From positions 931,797-995,796 of the forward strand of contig CM030942.1 in assembly GCA_018136815.1 (NCBI GenBank): 64,000 nucleotides of DNA, in the 5' to 3' direction. Below the pieces are notes generated by a model. The model was not told where the DNA came from. It did not search any database and saw nothing but the letters and a program-made list of their open reading frames with translations. A program made the translations under genes and the position numbers. Source of the stretch: Isochrysis galbana (Eukaryota; Haptophyta; Isochrysidales; Isochrysidaceae). This document shows, piece after piece, positions 1-10,167 of this stretch; position 1 is the stretch's first letter; every line of letters starts with the position of its first letter.

Positions 1-41
1 CTCCCCTCTCCTCCCTACCGCCCTTTTCCCCGAGTGCTTCC

Positions 42-293
42 TTGAGTTTCCGCCCCCCCACCGATCCAAGCGGCGCCTTCGAGGCCATGGTGCCGGCGAC
101 GCAGAACCACGCGGCCGAGTTCATCGCGCCCGACAGCAAGCTATGCAAGGCTAAGCTCACGTCCGAGATCCGCGCCAAGTACGATGTACTTCTTGCTACT
201 AGCACCCCCGTCGAGAGGCTACACGCTCTCGGAAAAGCGAGTGACGAGGTGGCCGGCCAGCAGCGCGCCGACTCGCGCGCCGGTATCGCGTAG
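42..293 (+). CDS. hypothetical short ORF, possibly a partial exon
   Basis: An 83-codon open frame lies at the left edge of the window. It has no domain, signal peptide or membrane segment that I recognise. It sits on the 5' side of repeat-derived sequence and could be an exon of a gene that begins outside the window. A second overlapping frame (184-552) is also open, which weakens the case for coding. I list it only because the first 300 bases hold nothing else. Confidence 0.15.
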   Translation: MSFRPPTDPSGAFEAMVPATQNHAAEFIAPDSKLCKAKLTSEIRAKYDVLLATSTPVERLHALGKASDEVAGQQRADSRAGIA

Positions 294-429
294 GGCAAAT
301 TCAATCACCAAGGCGAGTGGCTCGACAGCAAAACGCAAAGCCTCGACGGAGCTCGAGGCGGTGTTTCGTATCGCTTGGCGAGAGGCGCGGCTCGGGCGGC
401 GACTGACGATGAAAGAACAGCGCGCATCA

Positions 430-610
430 AGTCCGGTAAGATCAAGGGGCCCCAGGGGGGGGGGTCCGGGTCCTAATGGGCCCCGGATATGTGCTAGTTG
501 GGTGTATTGGGAACTTGCTACCGGAAAAATCCTCAAATTTCCTCAATTCTGAGATGGTCATTTTTTTCTTTTTACCCCTAATAAAACACTGTTTGACCGC
601 CCTAAAAATC
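430..610 (+). repeat. fragment of a dispersed repeat ending in the TGTTTGACCGCCCTA motif
   Basis: The stretch contains 'TTTCCTCAATTCTGA', a T-rich run, then TGTTTGACCGCCCTA at 590-604. The same 15-mer recurs with 0-1 mismatch at 21962, 27095, 27163, 55681 and (reversed) 63196. A close relative of the CTCAATTCTGA segment occurs at 27115-27127. No gene is visible here. Confidence 0.5.
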
Positions 611-639
611 TGCCCAAATATCCAATGGAAATATCCGGA

Positions 640-960
640 TATTTTTGCCAACCCCTACACACTGGGCACGGGCTTGGTGGTGTCTGGTTGGGGTCTGTAG
701 CCCGCGTGCTCCCCATGGGGGGGACCAACGTGGCTGCTATGTTGAATGTGGCCAGGGCCACGGGCCGTGTGGCGCGACTGGAGTCGCACGCACCTACTCG
801 GCCTCAGGTGGTGGACGCGGTTGCTTCGACCGCGACTGCTCCGGGTTGTGGGGCCGTCCTCGGCGGGGGGGGCGAATGAGAGGGGATTCGCGTCGGCGCG
901 CTCCATCGCAACTAGCTCTAAAGTTAGTTGCAGCAGTGAGCGTACAAGTACCTATGACCA
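640..960 (+). repeat. G-rich dispersed repeat (family R4), most complete copy
   Basis: This stretch matches 36220-36345 in its first half (shared blocks around CACGGGCCGTGTGGC and GTCGCACGCACCT). It matches 38335-38480 in its second half (shared CGACTGCT, CCTCGGCGGGGGG, GCGCGCTCCAT and AGTTAGTT blocks). The order of the two halves is preserved, so the other two loci look like partial copies of this unit. Frames through it are short and overlapping, and none looks coding. Confidence 0.55.
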
Positions 961-1292
961 GTAACTGACAGTTGGGCTCCTCCTAGAGGTACACCGTCGC
1001 TAGCAACCTTGAACTGCTCGCCATTGCAACAAGCCTGTGAATCTCAATTCAATTCAATAGCAAATGCAATGATGGACCGCGTGCCTTGCGCATATGTCGT
1101 GTGCGCCGCACGCGTATCAGTCTCCGCCACTTCCCCGTAACGTCCATCTTTCCAGCTTGCTACAAGTCGCAAAGGAGCATGCAAGGCGGCGGTGAAGCGT
1201 GTGCGAGCGGAAGTCCATGTGCTCAAGTTGCTGATAACGAAAGTGCGCGTGGCCTCTCGGCCTTGCCCTGCCCAGTATGCGAGTCTTTCCAT

Positions 1293-1524
1293 TTACCACC
1301 ATTGTTCAAAGCGCGTTTGATTACGTGGCACCCCTTCGTCAGCGAGTTGTTGCCGCAAATTCGTAATGAAAGCCGGCGGCCCGCATAAATACACGTCGTG
1401 TTCACGTAGAAGTGGCAAGCAGCTACTCTCAAGCAAATCACGGAGCCGCCGTGCCGTCAGACGACCCTTGGCAAGACCATTGTTCATACCCAGCGCGACC
1501 CCTTCCCTCTCAGCGAGCGCTTCT

Positions 1525-1555
<31 letters not shown>

Positions 1556-2711
1556 GAGCTTGTGCGGCGGCCTTTGCGTTGCCTGCTGGCGGAGCCGCTG
1601 ATGATCCTGGAGGCACGGTGCGCCTGTGTCGTGTCTCCGGTCTTGTGACGCTGAGGTGAACATAGAAGCGGCCAGCGCGAACTGTACCTGCGATGTCATC
1701 AATAGCCTCGGCGAAGGCAAAATCCGACGGGAGCCTGAAAATACGGATGGACACACGTAAGAGCACACAAGAATCGAAGAGTGGCTCCATCTCGTGAGAA
1801 CATGCATGTCAACTCGCATGTGTTCTTAGCAAACACAGGTCCAGTGCATAATTGTGGAGGTCCAGCGTCACGGCAAACTCTGGCGCTTCGCGAGCCCATT
1901 TGCCACGCCAAAGCTTTGAGCTGCCTATTACTTATTGCAGCTTTTCTACCTGGCGGAATACGCGAGTGTAACTCTCGGTATGGGCTCAGTCTCTGTCGCA
2001 TGGCGCATCATACTCATGATGGGTGTGATCCCTATGCCGCCAGCCACCTGGCGTGTAACGGACCACCGGGCGTCAGACCAATCGGGCTGTCCACTCAGAC
2101 TCGGCCCTGAATGAAACAAGCAGATACACGCCAAGCTGTCCCCATCCTCATCCCATCAGTTCAAGACTGCTGCCGCACATACTGCGATGAAGATTTAGAA
2201 TTTCAACTGTGCACAAGGCCCTCAAAGGCTACGCTCGATGGCCGTACGTGCGGCGTACCAAAAGAACTGCCCGTCCGGACGATGGAGGCTCGTAGATGAA
2301 GGAGCCTCCGGGCCGCAAAAGGAGCTCTGTGCCAGCGGTAGCATGGCGGTGCATCCACTCTGTTGGCGCATGCGCTGCAGCCTTGATGGCCAGAGTGATG
2401 GAGCCCATCTCAGAAACTTGCGAGGGCGCTGAAGCGATCGAGTAGCCGCCGACTGCATCGATCTCAGGCAAAAAGACGTCGACCCACTGCCCCGGCTGGT
2501 GGCTGAAGTCACTGGCGACATCAATGGTGAACTGCTTCACGTCGGCTGTCGCAAACTCGACCTCACGTATGGTGGCACGGGTGAGTCCAGCGACGTGACG
2601 GACAAGGGGCTGAACGCACGACTTGGACGACTTGGGCACGCCCGAGTGGACCGCGCGCGAGGCCGCCCCGCGCACCGAGGCGCAGGCGAGCCGGCCGGAG
2701 GCGCGGCTCAT
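1293..2711 (-). CDS. OXNAD1: OXNAD1-like mitochondrial oxidoreductase (FAD/NAD-binding), 3 exons
   Basis: I assemble a 330-residue protein from exons 2711-2259, 2047-1950 and 1734-1293; all junctions are GT-AG and keep frame. The N-terminus (about residues 1-30) is Arg/Ser/Ala-rich with no acidic residue, as in a mitochondrial presequence. A ferredoxin-reductase-type flavin domain follows, with V-G-G-Y-S-I-A-S-A-P near residue 90. The NAD domain begins with V-A-G-G-I-G-I-T-P at the start of exon 2, continues with C-G-P-P near residue 305, and the protein ends in F-E-Q-W-W, a terminus typical of OXNAD1 (human protein about 312 aa). OXNAD1 is a poorly understood mitochondrial flavoprotein-like oxidoreductase. 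I chose the ATG at 2711 over an upstream in-frame start because it begins the presequence. Exon 3 carries an unusual poly-alanine run. A truncated copia copy starts about 120 bp upstream of the start codon. Confidence 0.85.
1523..1555 (+). repeat. (GCG)n trinucleotide run inside OXNAD1 exon 3
   Basis: A run of about ten GCG/CGG trinucleotides is translated on the minus strand as uninterrupted alanine, within a longer Ala-rich insertion of the OXNAD1-like protein. It lies between the NAD-domain strands and the C-G-P-P motif, a position where OXNAD1 relatives are not expected to have such an insertion. Confidence 0.8.
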
Positions 2712-2832
2712 GACGATGCCGCGCGCGACGACGCAGTGGACGACGCGAGCGAGCCGCGCACGGCCGAACTCCGCCTCCGACATGTCATTTACTTACTTCG
2801 GGTGCTTAGTCAAAATCTAAATCTAACTGTCG

Positions 2833-3903
2833 CCCCATCACGGAGGTGGAAGAGGATGCTAGCGACAACACCTCCGACAGCACGCCGCCTATCCGAGCTC
2901 CTCAACGGCACCGCCGCATCATCGAGTCCGATGAGGAGGATGACGACACGCTTACGCCAAGTGGCGAAGTGCAACGCGGGCCATTCGAGTCGGAAGATGG
3001 CAAGGAGGACACCGCGCCACGCCGCTCAAGCCGCATCGCGGGAGAGGAGCTCCCGTACACGGTGATGGACTACTCCACCTTGGGCAACGACAACACCATC
3101 TTGGGCGACGAGAGTGCTAGCGAGTACTCGGCGTCGATGTGCCACAAGATCTTGATGGCGACCGAGGTGTGCGACGACGCCATCTACATCGGCTTCCCAA
3201 AGCCCTTCAAGCCGCACCAACTCAAGTACCTACCACAAGATGAACAAGACTTGTGGGAGGAGGCACGCATGAAGGAGTACAACACCTTGGTGACCAACAA
3301 GACCTTCATCGACGAGAAGCCAATCAAGGAAGTGGGACGCGCCATCCCACTAGGTGAGACCCTCCGCTACAAGCGCGACGGCATCCGCAAGTCGCGCATG
3401 TACGTCCAAGGCTTCCGCCAAGTACCGGGCATTGACTTTGACCTCTCGTACTCGCCAACCATCTCCCATGGCGGCTTTCGACTCTTCTGCGTCATTTCCG
3501 TCATCATGTGCACGTACAAGGGCGCCGCCGATGCCATCTCCGCGTACACGCAGAGCGAGTTGCCCCCCAACGAGCGCGTTTGGGTACGCATGCCCAAGAA
3601 CTACCGCAAGTACGATGAACACGGACAAGAGCTAGCAGCCCTCTTAGGGCAATCGCTCTATGGCTTGGTGCAATCCGGCCGCAATTGGTGGCTCAAGTTG
3701 TCCATGTGGCTTGAGGCATTTGGCTTCATCGTGGCGTTCAGCGAGCCATGCCTTTACGTGCTCCGTGATGAGGATTCCTTCATGGTCATGGCCACGTACG
3801 TGGACGACATGCCGTGGGGCTCCAATGACATGAAGCTCGTGCGCAAGGTGTTTGAGGCCATGGAGAAGGATGGCTTCAAGCTCACTTGGCATGAAGGTCT
3901 CGA
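2833..3903 (+). pseudogene. copia element A, 5'-truncated pol fragment (linker and RT, left part)
   Basis: Homology to the copia family of this window starts abruptly at 2833, in the acidic linker before reverse transcriptase. It stops at 3903, where element C is inserted into the codons L-D-E. The RT catalytic motif Y-V-D-D is present at about 3799-3810. The continuation of the same element resumes at 14713 with exactly the next bases. The 5' LTR, gag, protease and integrase parts are missing, so element A was truncated at its 5' side next to the OXNAD1-like gene. Confidence 0.85.
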
Positions 3904-4161
3904 TGAGTGGCGAAAGCTTTCTTGTTACTTGTCTCTTAGGGGTCTCTACCCTTGCACGGTCCGTTGTCCGTTCAAACGACTCAACCGCCGTAACCGACTC
4001 AACCGCCGTAACCGACTCAACCGCCGGTCACGTAACCGACACAAAAACAAAACCCCAACAAGAACAAATGCTTTGCACACCACCTAGCCATAGCTAGGCC
4101 TTGGGTTCACGACGCACATTAAGCCTTGCATGAAGCCTTGTATGAAGCCTTGCGCTTCTCA
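3904..4161 (-). repeat. 3' LTR of element C
   Basis: The 258-bp LTR has the 4-bp inverted termini TGAG...CTCA. It contains about three tandem copies of an 18-bp unit (CGGTTACGGCGGTTGAGT in LTR sense). It abuts the G-rich polypurine tract of C at 4162. Confidence 0.9.
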
Positions 4162-4225
4162 CCCCCCCTTGACCTGATCCCCCGGAGAAGGGCAACAAAT
4201 GAGGGATTCGCAAGGCAGCAAGATC

Positions 4226-4988
4226 TCAGATGCGAACCATGATCAGCCCACGGAACTTGGTGAACTTGTTCGCCGCTAAGGGCTTCGTCATCATGTCGGC
4301 CACATTGAGCTCGGTCTGAACGTGGTAGACACGTAACACATTCTTCTGCGTGAGCTCACGCACGTAGAGCTCACGACGATGGATGTGACGGGCCAAACCC
4401 TTCATGATGGGATTGTCCGCGAGTGCCTTTGCACCCTTGCTGTCGGACAAGAGCGGGCTTGGTTCCGCTTGCTTCCAACCGAGATCCGCGAGCGTGTTGC
4501 GGAAGTTCTCGATACGCTGCGAAGCGAGGGAGGCCGCCATCGTTTCCGCTTCGTTGGCCGACAAGGAAATGCTGTTTTGGCGCTTGCTGCCCCAATCGAC
4601 GAGGCTGCCATTGATGAAGATGAGCCAGCCGCTCGTCGAACGTACTACGTCCCACGATGCGTCGACCATGCCGCGTACCATGCCTTCACCTTGACGAAAG
4701 AGGCCGATGATGGGGCTATCGCCATTGTTCTTGTAGTACTTGAGGCCCATGGTGCCACGGTTCTTGAGGTAGAGAAGGCAATGCAGCGCCGCGTGCCAAA
4801 GGTTCACGGTGGGGAACGACATCGCGCGGCAAAGTTGGCCCACCGTGTACGAGATGTCGGGGTTGCTCACCACGGCGGCGTAGAGGAGACTACCGACGAG
4901 GCCGCGGTACTTGGTGCCAAACTTGGGATCGAGCTCCGCCTTGATCCGCTCTTTCTCGTCTTGCGCCTCGATGACGTCCTTGCCGAGG
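4226..4988 (-). CDS. element C pol, C-terminal part (RT end and RNase H)
   Basis: These are the last ~254 codons of the C polyprotein, separated from the rest by the insertion of B. RNase H residues are visible as V-D-A-S-W-D, an S-A-N-E-A-E segment and L-L-S-D-S-K, followed by the copia-typical A-D-M-M-T-K-P near the end. The frame matches the upstream part exactly across the 5-bp duplication CGAGG, so only the insertion breaks the gene. On its own this segment has no start and is not expected to be expressed. Confidence 0.85.
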
Positions 4989-5244
4989 TGAGAAGCGCAA
5001 GGCTTCATGCAAGGCTTCATGTGTGTCGTGAACCCAAGGCCTAGCCTAGCTATGGCATGGCTAGGTGGTGTGCAAAGCATTTGTTCTTATTGGGGTTTTG
5101 TTTTTGTGTCGGTTACGTGATCGGCGGTTGAGTCGGTTACGGCGGTTGAGTCGGTTACGGCGGTTGAGTCGTTTGAACGGACAACGGACCGTGCAAGGGT
5201 AGAGACCCCTAAGAGACAAGTAACAAGACAGCTTTCGCCACTCA
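4989..5244 (+). repeat. 5' LTR of element B
   Basis: This is a 256-bp LTR running from TGAGAAGCG to CGCCACTCA, with the same family and the same internal tandem units as the C LTRs. Confidence 0.9.
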
Positions 5245-5246
5245 TC

Positions 5247-5264
5247 TGGTACCCCCGCCGAGAG
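5247..5264 (+). promoter_or_regulatory. primer-binding site of element B
   Basis: The sequence TGGTACCCCCGCCGAGAG starts two bases after the LTR. Its TGG start is what is expected for pairing with the CCA end of a tRNA. It does not match the usual initiator-Met consensus (TGGTATCAGAGC), so another tRNA is the likely primer. The same 18 bases occur in reverse at 14435-14452 and 16974-16991. Confidence 0.6.
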
Positions 5265-5274
5265 ACAAAGAGAC

Positions 5275-8228
5275 ATGGACAAGAACAATGACAAGATCTT
5301 CTTCTACAACAAGGATGGTGCTGAATGGAGAGCATTCAGGCCCAAGTTGCTCGCGATGGCCGGCAAGAACGGTTGCCGACGTGCGATGCTCAAGAACAAG
5401 ACGGAAAGCGTCGATGACGCCGACAAGGACAAGGAAGCCACCCAGGTGGAACTGAACAAGGCATATGACCTCCTCATCATGTGCATCAAGGATGACAAGC
5501 TTGTGGCCACCTTGGATGTGCTCTACACGGATGAGGAGGAAGAGAAGTACGACGGCCACCGTGCGTTCAAACACATCGACGAGTTGCACGTGGCGGTCAA
5601 CACCGAAGACAAGGCTGAAGACAAGAAGATGGAGTATGACACACTCAAGATGACCAACCTCCAGGAGTTCCCCTCAAGGGAGGAGGTCACCAACCGCTTT
5701 GACAACATGTTTGGCATCTTCCAAGGACTCAAGGGCACCGCGCGCGAAGTCTCCGTGGCCGAGTTGTGCCTCGACATGAAAGCGAGTTTCATTGGATGTG
5801 GAGAAGGAGTCCTTCGTGAAGTGGACAAGGCATGGGGCTCCTTGGAGGTTGAGCACCGCAAGAGGCCTGATATGGTGCACAAGAACCTTGTGGAGGCAGC
5901 GGCCATCGCCCATAAGCATGAGGCGGTGCGCTCCACGGTGCGTCCGGGCCAACGTGCAATGCAAGCGTCCAAGACCGAGGATGACACGGATGCTATCAAG
6001 AAGGCCTATGAGGCGGGCTTCAAGGCTGGCCAAGGTGAGCGTGGAGGTGGTAGGAACAACAACAACAAGGACAAGAAGCCCTGCTCCCACTGCGACCGCA
6101 TGCACGCGGGCATCTGCTGGTCCAACCCCGACACCGCGCACTTGATCGATTGGGACAAGGTGCCGGAGGGCCTCCAAGCCAAGATCAAGGCCAACCTCTA
6201 CGATGCCAAGATGAAGAAGGAAAACAAGCAAAGTGGTGGACGCCTCACCTTCACCTGCAACAAGATATGTGCAACCACGACCAAGAACACCCAAGATGAT
6301 GCATTACGTATCCTCATCGACTCGGGCGCAACCGGGGCGGACTACTTCAACGACATCAGCTTCTTCCCAGACGGCGTGGATGAGACGCGCACGGACATGG
6401 TTGAGGTGGCAAGTGGCAAGGCAATCAAGACTTGGGGCACCGGCACCGCCAAGTTCCTTGCACTTGTGCGCCCCCAAGCCGGTGCACCCCTTGGATGGCA
6501 TGTGGTCGAGAAGCCCGACGCATCATTTGGTCCATTCAAACGCAACATGCTCTCCACCCACAAGGCGTGCTCACGCAATGATGATATGAAGTGCATCATG
6601 GGCAAGGTGAATGGCTTTGAACTTCCTGGAGGTGCATTCATGCCTTTCACCATGGGTGACGACTCCCAAGGCTTCTATGTGGATGTACGGCCCATCCCCA
6701 AGGGCGAGACGACCAAGGCGTACTCGCTTGGACCGTACACCACCGACAAGCACAAGGACATGCACGCCACGCATGAGGAGGCCAAGGAGATTTGGCGCGC
6801 GCGCCTTGGATCGCCTAGCGATGATCGCCTCCGCCGCCTGCCGGACTACTCCGTCGACGTGCCCGCCAACCTCAAGCGCCTTCAAGCAAGGAAGGCGGAA
6901 GACGTCAACGAGGTCGCGCTCAAGGCCAATGCGCAACGCCGACCCGGAGGCGGAGGTGGAGGACCATGGATGACAAACGCCGTCGGGGACGTCATCACCA
7001 ACGACATCCTCACTATGCCTTGCCGCAGCGTGCTCACGGGCTACAAGTACGTGGACGTGTTCTACGACGTCTTCTCCGGCCTCGTGTTCGCGTATCCCAT
7101 GCGCTTCAAGTCGGAGCACCCAACGATGTTGCAGCGCTTCTTGGCGGACACGCAAGGGTTCTTCATCGTGAAGCGCTTGCACTCGGACAATGAGCCCGTG
7201 CTCAAGAGCGACAAGGTGCAAGAGATCTGCGATAGCAACTTGATCCGCAAGCAAGAGAGCAACCCGTACGAGCCGTGGGGCAACCCTGCGGAAATCGCGG
7301 TCAAGTTGCTCGAGCGCACCATGCGACCATTGCTCCTGGGGTGCAATGCCCCCCAAGAGTATTGGGAGTTTGCGCTCTATCCCGCGATGGTGATCATCAA
7401 CCGCATCCCCGGCGCCAAAGACACTGCTCCTCCTCTAGTGCGTGCCGGCATCCGCCACACGGTCAACCTGAGCATGCTCAAGGTGTTCGGTTGCAAGGCC
7501 ATCGTGCAGAAGCCCAAGGCGTACCGCGACAACAACTTGTCGGAGCAAGCACAAGAGTGCATCTACTTGGGCCCGGCACGCTACCACACGGGCAACATCT
7601 TCATGTCCCTCGAGACGGGCAAGGTGTTTGTGAGCGGTGTGCACGCCACCTTCATGGAGACCGAGTTCCCGTGGAAAACCACGAGGGGGGGTGAGATCCC
7701 CATTGACAAGACCGACCAATACGGCAAGATGCATGGCTCAATCTACGCGTTTGGCATCCCGGAGGACCACGAGGATCCGGACTACACGCCCTCGGAGCAT
7801 TCCTACTCGGGCCCCATCACGGAGGTGGAAGAGGATGCTAGCGACAACGCCTCTGACAGCACGTCGCCTATCCGAGCTCCTCAACGGCATCGCCGCATCA
7901 TCGAGTCCGACGAAGAGGATGACGACACGCTTACGCCAAGTGGCGAAGTACAACGCGGGCCATTCGAGTCGGAAGATGGCAAAGAGGACACCGCGCCACG
8001 CCGCTCGAGCCGCATCGCGGGAGAGGAGCTCCCGTACACGGTGATGGACTACTCCACCTTGGGCAACGACAACGCCGTCTTGGGCGACGAGAGTGCAAGC
8101 GAGTACTCGGCGTCGATGTGCCACAAGATCTTGATGGCGACCGAGGTGTGCAACGACGCCATCTACATCGGCTTCCCAAAGCCCTTCAAGCCGCACCAAC
8201 TCAAGTTCCTACCACAAGATGAACAAGG
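5275..8228 (+). pseudogene. element B gag-protease-integrase-RT (N-terminal part)
   Basis: Translation starts at the first ATG after the primer-binding site. The order is Gag, a compressed zinc knuckle C-X2-C-X3-H-X3-C near residues 270-281, aspartic protease D-S-G-A near residue 348, and an integrase core with catalytic Asp in N-D-I-L-T-M-P, Asp in L-H-S-D-N-E-P and Glu in N-P-A-E-I-A. An acidic linker and the start of RT follow. The order protease-integrase-RT-RNase H defines Ty1/copia. The frame enters the inverted segment at about 8229 and stops at 8281. The integrase N-terminal zinc motif is incomplete: no C-X2-C follows the His-containing segment. Confidence 0.85.
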
Positions 8229-8536
8229 TTGGCGGGCACGTCGACGGAGTAGTCCGGCAGGCGGCGGAGGCGATCATCGCTAGGCGATCCAAGGCGCGCG
8301 CGCCAAATCTCCTTGGCCTCCTCATGCGTGGCGTGCATGTCCTTGTGCTTGTCGGTGGTGTACGGTCCAAGCGAGTACGCCTTGGTCGTCTCGCCCTTGG
8401 GGATGGGCCGTACATCCACATAGAAGCCTTGGGAGTCGTCACCCATGGTGAAAGGCATGAATGCACCTCCAGGAAGTTCAAAGCCATTCACCTTGCCCAT
8501 GATGCACTTCATATCATCATTGCGTGAGCACGCCTT
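8229..8536 (-). repeat. inverted duplicate of an internal copia segment within element B
   Basis: On the minus strand this segment encodes the same protein stretch as about 6560-6872 of the same element (from H-K-A-C-S-R through D-V-P-A-N). It replaces three bases between the codons for E-Q and L-W-E-E in the linker/RT region. Short overlaps of a few bases occur at the junctions. It truncates the polyprotein. Confidence 0.85.
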
Positions 8537-10103
8537 GTGGGAGGAGGCGCGCATGAAGGAGTACAACACCTTGGTGACCAACAAGACCTTCATCGACGAG
8601 AAGCCAATCAAGGAAGTGGGACGCGCCATCCCACTAGGTGAGACCCTCCGCTACAAGCGCGACGGCATCCGCAAGTCGCGCATGTACGTGCAAGGGTTCC
8701 GCCAAGTACCGGGCATTGACTTTGACCTCTCGTACTCGCCAACCATCTCCCATGGCGGCTTTCGACTGTTCTGCGTCATCTCCGTCATCATGTGCACGTA
8801 CAAGGGCGCCGCCGACGCCATCTCCGCGTACACGCAGAGCGAGTTGCCCCCCAACGAGCGCGTTTGGGTACGCATGCCCAAGAACTACCGCAAGTACGAT
8901 GAACAAGGACAAGAACTAGCAGCCCTCTTAGGGCAATCACTCTATGGCTTGGTGCAGTCCGGCCGCAATTGGTGGCTCAAGTTGTCCATGTGGCTTGAGG
9001 CGTTTGGCTTCATCGTGGCGTTCAGCGAGCCATGCCTCTACGTGCTCCGTGATGAGGATTCCTTCATGGTCATGGCCACGTACGTGGACGACATGCCGTG
9101 GGGCTCCAATGACATGAAGCTCGTGCGCAAGGTGTTTGAGGCCATGGAGAAGGATGGCTTCAAGCTCACTTGGCATGAAGGTCTCGATGAAGTACTTGGA
9201 GCCCAACTCAAGGAAGTGAGTGATGGAATCATTCTTCACCAAGGAGACTACATCAACAAGTTGGTGGGCGCGCACCTCGAAGAGATGACCGAGTACGAGG
9301 ACACGTTGCGCAACACCGTCGACACGCCATGCAACTCGTACCTCGGCAAGGACGTCATCGAGGCGCAAGACGAGAAAGAGCGGATCAAGACGGAGCTCGA
9401 TCCCAAGTTTGGCACCAAGTACCGCGGCCTTGTCGGTAGTCTCCTCTACGCCGCCGTGGTGAGCAACCCCGACATCTCGTACACGGTGGGCCAACTTTGC
9501 CGCGCGATGTCGTTCCCCACCGTGAACCTTTGGCAGGCGGCGCTGCATTGCCTTCTCTACCTCAAGAACCGTGGCACCATGGGCCTCAAGTACTACAAGA
9601 ACAATGGCGATAGCCCCATCATCGGCCTTTTTCGTCAAGGTGAAGGCATGGTACGCGGCATGGTCGACGCATCGTGGGACGTAGTACGTTCGACGAGCGG
9701 CTGGCTCATCTTCATCAATGGCAGCCTCGTCGATTGGGGCAGCAAGCGCCAAAACAGCATCTCCCTGTCGGCCAACGAGGCGGAAACGATGGCGGCCTCC
9801 CTCGCTTCGCAACGTATCGAGAACTTCCGTAACACGCTCGCGGATCTCGGTTGGAAGCAAGCGGAGCCAAGTCCGCTGTTGTCCGACAGCAAGGGTGCAA
9901 AGGCACTCGCGGACAATCCCATCATGAAGGGTTTGGCCCGTCACATCCATCGTCGTGAGCTCTATGTGCGTGAGCTCACGCAGAAGAATGTGTTACGTGT
10001 CTACCACGTGCAGACCGAACTCAACGTGGCCGACATGATGACGAAGCCCTTAGCGGCGAACAAGTTCACCAAGTTCCGTGGGCTGATCATGGTTCGCATC
10101 TGA
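8537..10103 (+). pseudogene. element B reverse transcriptase and RNase H
   Basis: The frame continues to the normal end of pol (M-V-R-I-stop). RT has the Y-V-D-D active site at about 9082-9093. RNase H residues are seen as V-D-A-S-W-D, S-A-N-E-A-E, and D-S-K, with A-D-M-M-T-K-P near the end. An open frame of 552 codons reaches upstream to 8445 through the inverted segment, but these first ~30 codons are antisense-derived. The domain itself looks intact, but it is cut off from Gag, protease and integrase. Confidence 0.85.
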
Positions 10104-10158
10104 GATCTTGCTGCCTTGCGAATCCCTCATTTGTTGCCCTTCTCCGGGGGATCAGGTC

Positions 10159-10167
10159 AAGGGGGGG
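10159..10167 (+). promoter_or_regulatory. polypurine tract of element B
   Basis: AAGGGGGGG lies immediately before the TGAG start of the 3' LTR, the standard position for plus-strand priming. The same tract precedes the LTR at 15698 and, reversed, follows the one ending at 4161. Confidence 0.75.

Noticed and set aside
3904..4161. Frames of 77-92 codons within the LTRs (rich in Asn/Arg/Leu or Ser/Thr/Asp repeats)
   Set aside because: They arise from the 18-bp tandem units, whose length is a multiple of three, and occur in both orientations in every LTR.
8937..9950. A 337-codon minus-strand frame opposite the copia RT/RNase H region (and similar ones elsewhere in the nest)
   Set aside because: It is the antisense shadow of a conserved pol frame; equivalents appear opposite every copy of the same pol segment.
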